Part shown: piece after piece, positions 24,154 through 32,833 of the stretch
Position numbering within the stretch: the first letter of the stretch is position 1
How the letters are laid out: each line of letters opens with the position of its first letter
Source: Acetobacter aceti NBRC 14818
Lineage (GTDB): Bacteria; Pseudomonadota; Alphaproteobacteria; Acetobacterales; Acetobacteraceae
Direction: 5' to 3'
Length of the DNA stretch: 64,000 nt
NCBI RefSeq assembly: GCF_000193495.2
Contig: NZ_AP023410.1
Span: 496,001 to 560,000 of the forward strand
The notes under the pieces: generated by a model
Database searches by the model: none
Seen by the model: the letters and a program-made list of their open reading frames with translations, nothing else
Told to the model about the DNA's origin: nothing
Position numbers and translations under genes: made by a program

Positions 24154-25578
24154 TCATTGCACAGGCACCAATGGGCGATGCCGCCAGCGCAAGGCCCAAT
24201 AGGCCACGCTCGACAGAAAGACCGCAGAGAAGCTGGCCGTATAGCCAAACCACACACCCCACGCGCCGTAATAATGCGCAAACATATAGCCTGCAGGCAG
24301 CTCCACGAATGCAATGCAGCCCAGCATGATGCCCATCGGCGCCACAGAATCACCGCTTGCCCGCATGGCCGAACCCAGCACTCCGCCCAGAGACAGAAGA
24401 ACCGCGCTCCCCATGACCGCCCTGAAGGCGTGAGAGGCAAGAGCAATGACATGCGGATTTGACGTAAACAGCAGCGACACCGTCTCGGGAATCAGCATGA
24501 CGATCGCCGCCAGTGCGCCAGTCATGAGCAGTCCCACCAGAAATCCGATCCGGAGAATCTCCCGGGCGCGCTGGGGATTCCGTGCGCCAATGGCATGAGA
24601 ACACATGACCGAAACGGTTATGCCGACAGCCATGCCCGGATATTCGATATAGGTCAGGGTTTGTGTGAACAGACCATACGCCGCCGTCATCTCGGAACCG
24701 AATCCGTTGATCCGACCAACCAGAACAATCTCGGCCAGGCCCTGCGTGGCGACTTCGACCATTGCAGGAAAGCCAAGGCGGATTACAGACCACAGCACCT
24801 GACGTTTCGGCACAAGCTCTCTCAGCATCCCCAGTCCCGGAGCAAGCTCATGTCCGGACTGTTTCAACCAGATGCCAGCCAGCAGAAGCGCCAGCACCCA
24901 GCCGAGAATGGCGGCGACAGCCGCTCCTGAAAGCCCCAGGGAAGTCTTCAGCAGAATGGGTGTCACAACAAGCGAGACAACAATCTGCAATCCCATCATG
25001 ACAAGTGGTCGGATGTTATCCCCGGCGCCACGCAGCGTGATCGCCACTGTCACCACCAGAATCAGGGCTGGTGTTCCCGCCAGAAAGACCCGGCAATACT
25101 GCGCTGCATGATCCGTGATGTTGGCAGGCACACTGAACAGCCGAAGCATGGGTCCCACAGCCCATTGTCCACCGATCGCCACAATCCCACCCAGAACGAT
25201 CGAAACAGCCACGGCAGCGGACGCCATGGCGCGAGCCCGCTCGGGATGGCCTGCCCCCCAGAGCTGCCCAACAAGAACGCCAGCCCCCGACCCAAGCCCC
25301 ACGCCACATGAAACGAGAATAAGCAGTAACGGATAGAATGTGCTGGCTGCAGCCAGATCCTCAGCGCCTAGCAGGCGACCGATATAGACGTTGCCAATCG
25401 TGCTTGCGATGGATTGCAGAACGCAGTCCATCAGGACCGGCAGCATGAAGATGAGAAAAGACTTCAGCAGTGTCTGCGTGGCGTCGTCGCCAGTCTGAAC
25501 AGGGCTGACATATGTCTCTTGCTTCTCGATGGACGGAACTTCCCTTGGCATTACGTGTCGTTCACCGCTTGACTGCAT
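24154..25578 (-). CDS. MATE family efflux transporter
   Basis: 474 residues and about 12 membrane helices in two similar halves. The N-half begins SFLIFMLPVLMDCVLQSIAST with IGRLLGAEDLAA, and the C-half has LGFPAMVEVATQGLAEIVLV. This is the usual multidrug and toxic-compound extrusion layout, which exchanges Na+ or H+ for cationic drugs or metabolites. A second ATG ten codons in is also a possible start. No regulator is adjacent. Confidence 0.88.
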   Translation of the reverse strand: MQSSGERHVMPREVPSIEKQETYVSPVQTGDDATQTLLKSFLIFMLPVLMDCVLQSIASTIGNVYIGRLLGAEDLAAASTFYPLLLILVSCGVGLGSGAGVLVGQLWGAGHPERARAMASAAVAVSIVLGGIVAIGGQWAVGPMLRLFSVPANITDHAAQYCRVFLAGTPALILVVTVAITLRGAGDNIRPLVMMGLQIVVSLVVTPILLKTSLGLSGAAVAAILGWVLALLLAGIWLKQSGHELAPGLGMLRELVPKRQVLWSVIRLGFPAMVEVATQGLAEIVLVGRINGFGSEMTAAYGLFTQTLTYIEYPGMAVGITVSVMCSHAIGARNPQRAREILRIGFLVGLLMTGALAAIVMLIPETVSLLFTSNPHVIALASHAFRAVMGSAVLLSLGGVLGSAMRASGDSVAPMGIMLGCIAFVELPAGYMFAHYYGAWGVWFGYTASFSAVFLSSVAYWALRWRHRPLVPVQ

Positions 25579-25746
25579 CCGGGAAGAGGCATCCGTAACG
25601 ATGGACCTGCCCCGTTACGCTCAAAATATCCGGATCAGGCAAAATGATCTTTGTATAATATATTATATTGTTTGCTGTTATCAGAAAATGAAAACACTCC
25701 TGGGAGTATTTTACTGAAGCCTGACATTTTCAGATTTGCAGGAAAC

Positions 25747-25821
<75 letters not shown>

Positions 25822-25877
25822 GCTGCGGGTGGGTTCCTACCGTCAGAATGCGATGACGGCAACCCCCTAAAATCCTT

Positions 25878-25899
25878 GGGGAACATTTTTTTGTTCCCC
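25878..25899 (-). terminator. Stem-loop downstream of dksA
   Basis: GGGGAACA (25878-25885) pairs with TGTTCCCC (25892-25899) around a run of six Ts. It lies 8 bases beyond the dksA stop. A U-rich tail is weak on the minus strand, so its role as a terminator is uncertain. Confidence 0.4.
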
Positions 25900-25907
25900 G
25901 CATGGTG

Positions 25908-26321
25908 TCAATCGTCGCGATGGATCTTTTCCATCCGCTCATGACGCTCCTGCGCCTCGATCGACAGGGTGGCGATGGGGCGGGCTTCCAGGCGCTTGAG
26001 GCCGATAGGTTCGCCGGTCTCCTCACAATATCCGTAGGCATTGTTTTCGATACGAAGAAGCGCCTGATTGATTTTCCCAATCAGTTTGCGCGCGCGATCG
26101 CGTGTGCGAAGCTCGAGAGCGCGGTCCGTCTCGACACTGGCCCGGTCCGTCACATCGGCTTCATGGATACCGCCTTCGGAAAGACTGGCGAGTGTTCCGC
26201 CTGCTTCTTTCAGCAGTTCATTGCGCCATTTAACCAGTTTCTGGCGGAAATATTCAACCTGCAGGGGATTCATGAACTCTTCTTTTTCAGAAGGCACATA
26301 ATCCGGAGGAAGTGTCAGCAT
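25908..26321 (-). CDS. dksA: RNA polymerase-binding protein DksA
   Basis: 137 residues. An N-terminal coiled-coil (QVEYFRQKLVKWRNELLKEA) is followed by the acidic tip region and the C-terminal zinc-finger fold (NNAYGYCEETGEPIGLKRLE to IATLSIEAQERHERMEK). Of the four zinc cysteines of E. coli DksA only the first remains; the others are Thr/Ser or absent, as in many alphaproteobacterial DksA proteins. DksA acts with ppGpp in the secondary channel of RNA polymerase. GGAG precedes this start. It stands alone between tRNA-Thr and fliX. Confidence 0.88.
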   Translation of the reverse strand: MLTLPPDYVPSEKEEFMNPLQVEYFRQKLVKWRNELLKEAGGTLASLSEGGIHEADVTDRASVETDRALELRTRDRARKLIGKINQALLRIENNAYGYCEETGEPIGLKRLEARPIATLSIEAQERHERMEKIHRDD

Positions 26322-26489
26322 AATATTGTCTCCGTTCCCTGAGGCAAAGCCCCCTGACGAATGCGCGGCTTATACCCGCGAGGACTGAGACAGCCAAGCG
26401 CGAATCCACTTTTTTCTTTGAAACATTTCTGTCACATAATTTTCCGGCAAATCGAATAATCGATCTTTCTCCCTGTGGTTTGCCTCTCC

Positions 26490-26915
26490 CTATCTACGCC
26501 TGACGAGACGCTTCATTTTGGCGGTTTCGATGGCCACCCGCACCTTTATGGACGTAGTCAGATTCCTGAAAGCGGGCAGCTGGACCATGGGGGACCGTTC
26601 GGCAATCTCCTCCAGTTCCGCGAGAAGCGCCATTGTACCCGCATTGCCTTCCAGAAAGGCGACCTGAAGTTTCCTCAGCGCCTCCAGCGCCTCCCCTCCC
26701 CACTCGGTGACCATCTGCCTCTCAGACCGGGGCTGAATCTGGGGTTCCGTCTCCTGAAGTGACAGAAGGCAGGGTGCGGCCACGGATGTCACAGGCTGTT
26801 CATTCATGACCTCCTGCTCGGAAGGCACCGAAAAGGCTGAAAGCTCCTTTGACTGCCGCGTCTTTGCCGTGGGTTTTCCCCGACTGACATAGCCGATCGC
26901 GCCAATTCTGTTCAC
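26490..26915 (-). CDS. fliX: Flagellar assembly regulator FliX
   Basis: 141 residues beginning at GTG with GGAG 8 bases upstream. The N-terminus MNRIGAIGYVSRGKP and the C-terminal helical pattern (GGEALEALRKLQVAFLEGN, IKVRVAIETAKMKRLV) match FliX, which links assembly of the flagellar basal body to activation of class III/IV genes through FlbD in Caulobacter. The divergent position to flgI, about 150 bases apart, is the classic arrangement and supports the call. Sequence similarity alone would be modest. Confidence 0.78.
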   Translation of the reverse strand: MNRIGAIGYVSRGKPTAKTRQSKELSAFSVPSEQEVMNEQPVTSVAAPCLLSLQETEPQIQPRSERQMVTEWGGEALEALRKLQVAFLEGNAGTMALLAELEEIAERSPMVQLPAFRNLTTSIKVRVAIETAKMKRLVRRR

Positions 26916-27064
26916 GTTGCATCTCCCTGGGCTCGTCCAAATCTGGCCCTACTCGGTTCCGCTTCAAAGCTCTGAACAACGCTTTGCTGCTGTCCGTTCA
27001 GGAATTGTTTGCTCTTCACGTCGATAGTGTGCGCTCGAAACATTGACGAGCGGCAAAGAGCGGC

Positions 27065-28213
27065 ATGACCTTTTTTTCTCGCAGGCCTGATGCGGAGCAT
27101 CTGAAGAGGGTTCCTCTTCTGTCTGCCCTGTTTCTGGCAGGCTTCCTTTTGATACAGTCTTTTGCCGCCAATGCGGCGCTTGTTCGCGTCAAGGACATTG
27201 CTGACTTTGAAGGGGTCAGAACAAACCAGCTTATCGGTTACGGCCTTGTGGTCGGCCTGCATGGAACCGGCGATAAACTGACCAACGTCCTGTTTACCCG
27301 CGAAACACTCATCAGCATGCTCAACCGGCTGGGCGTGAATATCCGTGATCGTGAAATTCAGCTTCAGACGCATGACGTGGCAGCCGTTATGGTGACGGCT
27401 GATCTGCCAGCCTTTTCTCATGGCGGCGGTCGAATCGACGTGACAGTCTCAGCAACCGGCGACGCAACGGATCTGACAGGGGGCACCCTGCTTGTCACCC
27501 CGCTAATGGCGGCTGACGGAGAAATCTATGCTGTTGCGCAGGGCTCTCTCGCGACCAACGCCTTTAGCGCCCGAGGTGCGGCCGCCTCAATCGTCCACAA
27601 CATCCCGACCAACGGTCACATAGCGAATGGCGCTGTTGTGGAGCGGGAAGTCCCGGTTGATCTCGCCAACCGAAAGCAGATGCATCTCTCCCTGCGTAAC
27701 CCCGATTTCACGACGGCCGGACGCATCGCTCAGGCGATCAACAGTAGTGTGGGCAATATCGCCCGCGTCATGGATCCACGCACCATTTCGCTTGATCTGA
27801 CATTAAAGGACAGCATTCCGGCACTATCGCGGATCGGCGATTTGCTGGTCGAACCCGACACGCTGGCAAAGGTCGTTGTAGACGATGCAAGCGGCACCAT
27901 CGTGATCGGCAACGACGTTCGCATCAGCACGGTCGCGATTGCACAGGGTAACCTGACCATTCAGGTGACTGAAACGCCCATCGTTTCACAACCTGGCCCG
28001 ATGTCAAATGGCACCACCACAGTCGCTCCACGCACCAGCATCAATGTCAACAATGGCAATAACGCTAAACTGGGCATACTCCGCAATGGTCCAGCACTCA
28101 GCGATCTTGTCTCCGGCCTGAACGCTCTGGGAGTTGGTCCTCGTGACATGATTTCGATCCTCCAGGCCATCAAGGCTGACGGAGCCCTGCAAGCTGATCT
28201 GGAGGTCCGATGA
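27065..28213 (+). CDS. flgI: Flagellar basal-body P-ring protein FlgI
   Basis: 382 residues. The signal sequence (LLSALFLAGFLLIQSFAANA) is followed by ALVRVKDIADFEGVRTNQLI and the conserved GYGLVVGLHGTGDKL. GGGRIDVTVSATGDATDLTGGTLL and a C-terminal SDLVSGLNALGVGPRDMISI motif complete the family. FlgI forms the periplasmic P ring around the rod. The stop overlaps the start of the rod-binding gene (ATGA), and a FlgN-like gene follows with the same overlap, forming a three-gene operon that ends at the hairpin after 28955. Confidence 0.96.
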   Translation: MTFFSRRPDAEHLKRVPLLSALFLAGFLLIQSFAANAALVRVKDIADFEGVRTNQLIGYGLVVGLHGTGDKLTNVLFTRETLISMLNRLGVNIRDREIQLQTHDVAAVMVTADLPAFSHGGGRIDVTVSATGDATDLTGGTLLVTPLMAADGEIYAVAQGSLATNAFSARGAAASIVHNIPTNGHIANGAVVEREVPVDLANRKQMHLSLRNPDFTTAGRIAQAINSSVGNIARVMDPRTISLDLTLKDSIPALSRIGDLLVEPDTLAKVVVDDASGTIVIGNDVRISTVAIAQGNLTIQVTETPIVSQPGPMSNGTTTVAPRTSINVNNGNNAKLGILRNGPALSDLVSGLNALGVGPRDMISILQAIKADGALQADLEVR

Positions 28214-28527
28214 GTAACGAAATCACGAATGTCACCTCGTCCGGTTACGGGACGCAGAGCTCATCGCAAAAACAGGCGCCAGATCCGAAAATATGGAAAA
28301 CCGCCACTGACTTCGAGGCGATGACTATCGGCGAAATGCTCCAGCCAATGTTCGATACGGTTGACACCTCCAAGGGCTTCTTTGGCGGTGGCGTAGGAGA
28401 GTCGAGTTTCCGTCCTATGCTGACGACGGAGATGTCAAAACAGATCGAGAAAAATGGCGGCCTGGGACTGGCTCCGGTCGTGTATCACCAGATGCTTGAA
28501 ATGCAGGAAAAAGGATCAAAAAAATGA
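28210..28527 (+). CDS. Flagellar rod-binding protein, FlgJ N-terminal type
   Basis: 105 residues corresponding to the N-terminal rod-binding domain of FlgJ: KTATDFEAMTIGEMLQPMFD followed by FRPMLTTEMSKQIEKNGGLG and a C-terminal APVVYHQMLEM. There is no muramidase domain, as is usual in alphaproteobacteria. It should chaperone rod assembly in the periplasm. Overlaps of 4 bases with flgI and with the next gene indicate translational coupling. Confidence 0.87.
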   Translation: MSNEITNVTSSGYGTQSSSQKQAPDPKIWKTATDFEAMTIGEMLQPMFDTVDTSKGFFGGGVGESSFRPMLTTEMSKQIEKNGGLGLAPVVYHQMLEMQEKGSKK

Positions 28528-28928
28528 CGGATCAGGCCCTTGCCGTCATCGAAAAAGCAAACGCCTTGCTGGAAGAAGAGAATTCATTTTTAAAGGAAGG
28601 CAATGTTCCTGCTGTAATCGCTCTCCTCAAACGCAAGGAAGCGGTGCTGGCCCAACTGAACAGTGTGACTGTTGAGTGCCGAAGGGTAGCAGAAGAGCCG
28701 GAAAAACCATGCTGCTCGGAAGAACTGCCTCTCGCTACAGAAAAATTAAATCTTACGATCGAAAATAATCGAGCGTTGCTTCAGCAGGCTATGATCGCAC
28801 AGAAGCACATTGTGCAACTGCTTACGGCCTCGCTATCTCCTCCGGGAAACAAAACCAATTATGGCAAAAATGGTTCCTACAGCACGCCGCGTTCTACCAC
28901 TGGCAACGCTTACAGAAAGAACATTTAG
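28524..28928 (+). CDS. FlgN-like flagellar chaperone
   Basis: 134 residues, strongly helical with heptads (LAVIEKANALLEEENSFLKE, VIALLKRKEAVLAQLNSV) and a disordered polar tail ending in GNAYRKNI. Size, helicity and position directly after flgI and the rod-binding gene fit FlgN, the cytoplasmic chaperone of hook-filament junction proteins. Similarity by eye is weak, so the call leans on context. It is followed by a strong terminator. Confidence 0.6.
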   Translation: MTDQALAVIEKANALLEEENSFLKEGNVPAVIALLKRKEAVLAQLNSVTVECRRVAEEPEKPCCSEELPLATEKLNLTIENNRALLQQAMIAQKHIVQLLTASLSPPGNKTNYGKNGSYSTPRSTTGNAYRKNI

Positions 28929-28954
28929 GCTTCTGAAATTGATAGCCTGAAACC

Positions 28955-28993
28955 AAAAAAGCCTCTTTTCCGCTCTGGAAAAGAGGCTTTTTT
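28955..28993. terminator. Bidirectional terminator between flagellar operon and H1-like gene
   Basis: A perfect 17-bp stem: AAAAAAGCCTCTTTTCC (28955-28971) pairs with 28977-28993 around the loop GCTCT. An A-tract on one side and a T-tract on the other make it work in both directions, for the flagellar genes and for the convergent H1-like gene. Confidence 0.9.
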
Positions 28994-29010
28994 ATAGACC
29001 GTTCAATATC

Positions 29011-29502
29011 TCAGGCGCGACGAGGCTTGCGACCAGCCGTTGCCCGGACACGTGTGGCCGGACGCTTGGTTGCGGCACTTTCCTTTTCAGCAGCCAGACG
29101 ATCCAGACGTTTCTGCTTGCGCGTCTCCTGAGTAATGCGCAGCTTTTCAACAGCGGACAGCTTGGTGACGACTTCCAGTTTCCGACCGGCTGGCTTCGTT
29201 ACGCTTTTTGCAGCACGCGGTGTTTTTGCTACTGCTTTTGGCATGGCTGTTTTTGCAGCGGTCTTCCGGGCTGGTTTCGCTGGTGCAGCTGCCACTATCT
29301 TTTTAGGAGCAGCCTTGACCGTCGTCTTTGGAGCCGACTTTGTCGCAGCAACAGCACGCTTCGCACGCGGCTTCGTCACGGATTCTTCCGGGGCTGCTTT
29401 GGTGCGTCTTTTTGTTGCTGGTACGGGTTCTGCTTTCTGTCTTGCTACCTGCCGTGTCGTCGCAGAAGTTGCCTTGACTTCTTTGGTCGGTTTTCTAGCC
29501 AT
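29011..29502 (-). CDS. Histone H1-like basic protein
   Basis: 163 residues from the ATG at 29502, beginning MARKPTKEVKATSATTRQV. Composition is dominated by Lys, Ala, Pro, Thr and Arg in a disordered, strongly basic chain (for example KPARKTAAKTAMPKAVAKT), with one short helix-prone stretch (LSAVEKLRITQETRKQKR). This is the pattern of bacterial histone H1-like or AlgP-like proteins that bind DNA non-specifically. Function is inferred from composition only; low complexity makes family assignment uncertain. A GGGAT box lies just before the start. Confidence 0.65.
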   Translation of the reverse strand: MARKPTKEVKATSATTRQVARQKAEPVPATKRRTKAAPEESVTKPRAKRAVAATKSAPKTTVKAAPKKIVAAAPAKPARKTAAKTAMPKAVAKTPRAAKSVTKPAGRKLEVVTKLSAVEKLRITQETRKQKRLDRLAAEKESAATKRPATRVRATAGRKPRRA

Positions 29503-30000
29503 ATCCCAAGTCTCACCCTGTTGGTATCGCAACAGGCCATTTTCATGACTCTGCTGATTATATAAGCACTGTTTTCAAAGCAAGATCATCATGGAGCCAG
29601 ATATTCGATATGATGAATAACCCAGAAACACGACAGTATCCCACCATTTATCAAATACGCAATATAGATTTATAGTGACGTTTGCAATATCCACATTTTG
29701 CTTTTCATAATAAAACGCTTACGATTTCTACAGAAGAGAAAGCCGGAAAATAAATACTGAAATTCAAAAACACCATAAATAAAAATAACTTTTTCCAATC
29801 ATTTCTGCTCTGTTACATCTCATGATTTAAAAGCCTTCACGGTATGCATGTTTCTCATATCGTGTCCGCACATTCTGTTACCCTCAGCCAATCGTTCAAC
29901 AAACCCATATTCATATGGACTGTCAGAATGTCATTTGTGAGGACCATCAGGCTACGCTAATGCTTCTCGACATCTCTTCCTTGCGCAGGATCATGCAACC
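29503..30000. other. AT-rich intergenic region upstream of mtnA
   Basis: About 500 bases clearly more AT-rich than the neighbouring genes. I see no open frame of interest, tRNA, or known riboswitch core. It presumably contains the promoters for mtnA and the H1-like gene. Confidence 0.6.
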
Positions 30001-31104
30001 ATGAAAATAAACGGTGTGCCTTACCGAAGTGTCTGGGTAGATCCGACAGATCACCGAACTGTCTGCATTTTTGATCAGACGCGCCTGCCATTCGCCCTTG
30101 AGATCCTGCATCTTTCTTCATCTGAGCAGGTGGCGCATGCCATTATTACAATGCAGGTCAGAGGCGCTCCGTTGATTGGTGCCGTGGCAGCCTATGGGCT
30201 GTCTCTGGCCCTTTCCTCAGATCCAAGTGATGAAGCCATGGAGCGTGAGGCGTCCATGCTGGCTGCCACACGCCCGACGGCCATCAATCTTCGGTGGGCC
30301 ATTGAACGTATGCTTCAGAAACTTCGGCCAATGAACTCACAGGATCGAGTGGAAGCAGCCTATAAGGAAGCGGGACTGATCTGCGACGAAGACGTTGCCC
30401 AGAACGAAGCAATCGGCAGACATGGTTTGGAGCTGCTCCGAAATATCAAAAACAGGAAGAAAGCAGAAGAAAGAATCAACATCCTGACGCATTGCAACGC
30501 CGGATGGATAGCAACAGTGGACTGGGGAACAGCTCTCGCCCCCATCTATATGGCGCATGATGAAGGTCTTGATGTGCATGTGTGGGTGGATGAAACGCGG
30601 CCACGCAATCAGGGAGCGGCTCTGACCGCATGGGAACTTGGCAGCCACGGCGTACCACATACGGTGATAGTCGATAATGCAGGCGGCCACCTGATGCAGC
30701 ACGGGCAGGTTGATATCGTCATTGTCGGAACTGATCGCGTCACAGCGAATGGAGATGTCGCCAACAAGATCGGGACCTATCTCAAAGCCCTCGCCGCCCG
30801 TGACAATGATGTGCCCTTCTGGGTAGCGCTTCCTTCCACAACCATCGACTGGCGGGTTCAGGATGGTCTGAAGGAGATCCCCATAGAGGAACGTTCGCCT
30901 TTGGAGGTCACTGCGGTCACAGGCCTCACCAAGGGCGGCCAGGTAGAAACGGTCCGCATCACCCCAGAGCATAGCTCCGCCGCGAATCCCGCTTTCGATG
31001 TGACGCCTGCCCGTCTTGTCACAGGGCTGATAACAGAACGCGGCTGCTGCAATGCAAGTGGAACAGGGCTGCGGTCACTCTTCCCAGCCACGACCGGGCA
31101 GTAG
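30001..31104 (+). CDS. mtnA: S-methyl-5-thioribose-1-phosphate isomerase (MtnA)
   Basis: 367 residues of the eIF2B-like family. MtnA hallmarks are present: MQVRGAPLIGAVAAYG, ILTHCNAGWIATVDWGTAL (catalytic Cys), DETRPRNQGAALTAWEL, IVGTDRVTANGDVANKIGTY (catalytic Asp in GTDR). It converts 5-methylthioribose-1-phosphate to methylthioribulose-1-phosphate in methionine salvage. No other mtn genes are visible in the window. In some alphaproteobacteria this product is fed into a sulfur or isoprenoid shunt; that cannot be decided from this sequence. Confidence 0.94.
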   Translation: MKINGVPYRSVWVDPTDHRTVCIFDQTRLPFALEILHLSSSEQVAHAIITMQVRGAPLIGAVAAYGLSLALSSDPSDEAMEREASMLAATRPTAINLRWAIERMLQKLRPMNSQDRVEAAYKEAGLICDEDVAQNEAIGRHGLELLRNIKNRKKAEERINILTHCNAGWIATVDWGTALAPIYMAHDEGLDVHVWVDETRPRNQGAALTAWELGSHGVPHTVIVDNAGGHLMQHGQVDIVIVGTDRVTANGDVANKIGTYLKALAARDNDVPFWVALPSTTIDWRVQDGLKEIPIEERSPLEVTAVTGLTKGGQVETVRITPEHSSAANPAFDVTPARLVTGLITERGCCNASGTGLRSLFPATTGQ

Positions 31105-31348
31105 TGAATGGCCGTTGCCGGTCTCGGGGCAGGTAACGGCAGGTCCGCCTTGCGGCAACTCCAAACAATCCAGCCTCCCGGGCTGCCGTTAAAAATCCCG
31201 CCAGTCCCGGCTAACCTCATGATTATTCATCTTTCAGTTCAGGTGACTTGACGCTAAGCAGATCTGAACGACATGTTTGGACGTCGTCACTCTGTGGGCA
31301 CGCGGTGTTCACGCAATTGGGGAGCCGGAACAAAATTCTGGCATATGC

Positions 31349-32257
31349 ATGAGCAAGACTGCGGCCTTCAAGCCCTCTGTGCTTTTTCTGGCTCTTGCGG
31401 CCACATCCTGCGCGTCCCAGCCACACAATAATCCGGAGCCTGCCCAGACGCCTGTTGCACAATACAGAAACCAGGCTGGCCCACTGGCGTACAATCCGCA
31501 TGTGCCCGATTTTGCCTCCCGTAATTTCACGCCCTTTAACCGTCAGGATGTCGTAGCCATTTCCATGCGGGAATGGCGGCTGTTCGGTATGCCAGTTGAC
31601 GATGATGACCCCGAGCTTCGGCCAGAACCCACTGTCGCCAGCGTAAAGCCGGAGCGGGCGCCCGGCCTGTGGCAGCGTGTTGGCGAATACTGGTGGATCG
31701 GACAGGACCCGCAGGAAACCGAATCCTCCTGGAGCGGCAAATATGACGCTGACGGCAGGCTGTTCAACTTCGTCCATGACGGACACTACGCCTGGTCAGC
31801 CGCTTTCATTTCCTATGTGATGCGTGTCGCAGGCGCCAATGACCGGTTTCCCTACTCGCCCAACCACTCGACCTATATCAACGCTGCGGCTTCTGGGCAG
31901 TCCAGTGGCCTGCGGGCCCATGATCCAGGCAGTTATGTTCCAAAGCTTGGTGACCTTGTCTGTACCGGACGCGGTGGCAGCAAGTCTGTCCGGTTCGCAA
32001 GCCTTCCTACATCGTATGGCTTTCCTGCGCATTGCGGGATCGTGGTCGCAACGGGTCAGAACGGACAGCCGTTCGGGCATCAGTTGAGCATTATCGGTGG
32101 CAACATTGATGACGCCGTTACGCTGACACATGTCCCGACTGACGCAAACGGTGCTATCGCATCAGCTGACGGTCACAGTTACGATTCACGCTATCCGTGG
32201 TGTGCCGTTCTGGAAGTGCTCTACGATGCCGAACAGGAACCGGACGCCGGTCAGTAA
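31349..32257 (+). CDS. DUF2272 domain lipoprotein
   Basis: 302 residues from ATG 31349. A signal with lipobox (VLFLALAATSC) is visible; an upstream start at 31277 would place the signal internally. The C-terminal domain has NlpC/P60-like features: WSAAFISYVMRVAGANDRFPY, PKLGDLVCTGRG, and FPAHCGIVVATG. The DUF2272 family is thought to be an amidase-like fold, but the activity is unproven. It may act on peptidoglycan or envelope proteins. It converges with the rhodanese gene. Confidence 0.8.
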   Translation: MSKTAAFKPSVLFLALAATSCASQPHNNPEPAQTPVAQYRNQAGPLAYNPHVPDFASRNFTPFNRQDVVAISMREWRLFGMPVDDDDPELRPEPTVASVKPERAPGLWQRVGEYWWIGQDPQETESSWSGKYDADGRLFNFVHDGHYAWSAAFISYVMRVAGANDRFPYSPNHSTYINAAASGQSSGLRAHDPGSYVPKLGDLVCTGRGGSKSVRFASLPTSYGFPAHCGIVVATGQNGQPFGHQLSIIGGNIDDAVTLTHVPTDANGAIASADGHSYDSRYPWCAVLEVLYDAEQEPDAGQ

Positions 32258-32289
32258 GATTACCGGCGCCTATAAAACTGGCAAAGGAT

Positions 32290-32697
32290 TCAGTTCTGCC
32301 GCCAGGGCAGCCCGGAAGCTTTCCAGCCTGCGGTATTTCCACGGTGCATCTCTGAGTCCGGTGGTCCCTCAAAGCCGTCAGCGACATTGAAAACCTGCCC
32401 AAACCCCTCTCTGGCAGCAGCCATTGCTGCTGAACGACTACGCGCTCCTGAACGGCAGATGAAGTAGAGTTTTTGTGTCTCGCCTATTCCGGCCTGACGC
32501 AATTCCTCGATGAACTGGCCGTTTACGTGACCGCCCATGACCTGCCAGCTGATGGGATACAGGCTGTGTCCTGTTGCCGAGACATCGGGGATACCAACAA
32601 ACTGCCACTCTTCCGGAGTGCGCACGTCGATCAGACAGGCTCCCGGATCATTTTCCAGCGCCTGCCAGACGTCACTCGGGCTTACATCCTTGATCAT
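32290..32697 (-). CDS. Rhodanese-like sulfurtransferase
   Basis: 135 residues. The rhodanese fold is seen in CLIDVRTPEEWQFVGIPD and in the active-site loop FICRSGARSRSAA, where the Cys is the sulfur carrier. I chose ATG 32697 (MIKDVSPSDVW), since upstream residues of the open frame do not resemble the family. It is divergent from a cysteine synthase gene, 136 bases away, which suggests a shared role in sulfur metabolism. The sulfur donor and acceptor are unknown. Confidence 0.85.
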   Translation of the reverse strand: MIKDVSPSDVWQALENDPGACLIDVRTPEEWQFVGIPDVSATGHSLYPISWQVMGGHVNGQFIEELRQAGIGETQKLYFICRSGARSRSAAMAAAREGFGQVFNVADGFEGPPDSEMHRGNTAGWKASGLPWRQN

Positions 32698-32833
32698 CGT
32701 TTCTGAAACTCCTCTTTCTTGCCCCTGTTTATCTGACAGATCCTTCGGGGCTCGACATTCATCGCTCAAACCTGATTGCATGCAGTGCTTACACGCGCTA
32801 GCCCCAATGCCAATAGGATGAAAGGCAGATAGC

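Noticed and set aside
29503..30000. Riboswitch or small RNA upstream of mtnA
   Set aside because: AT-rich region without a conserved riboswitch core or strong stem-loop that I could identify.
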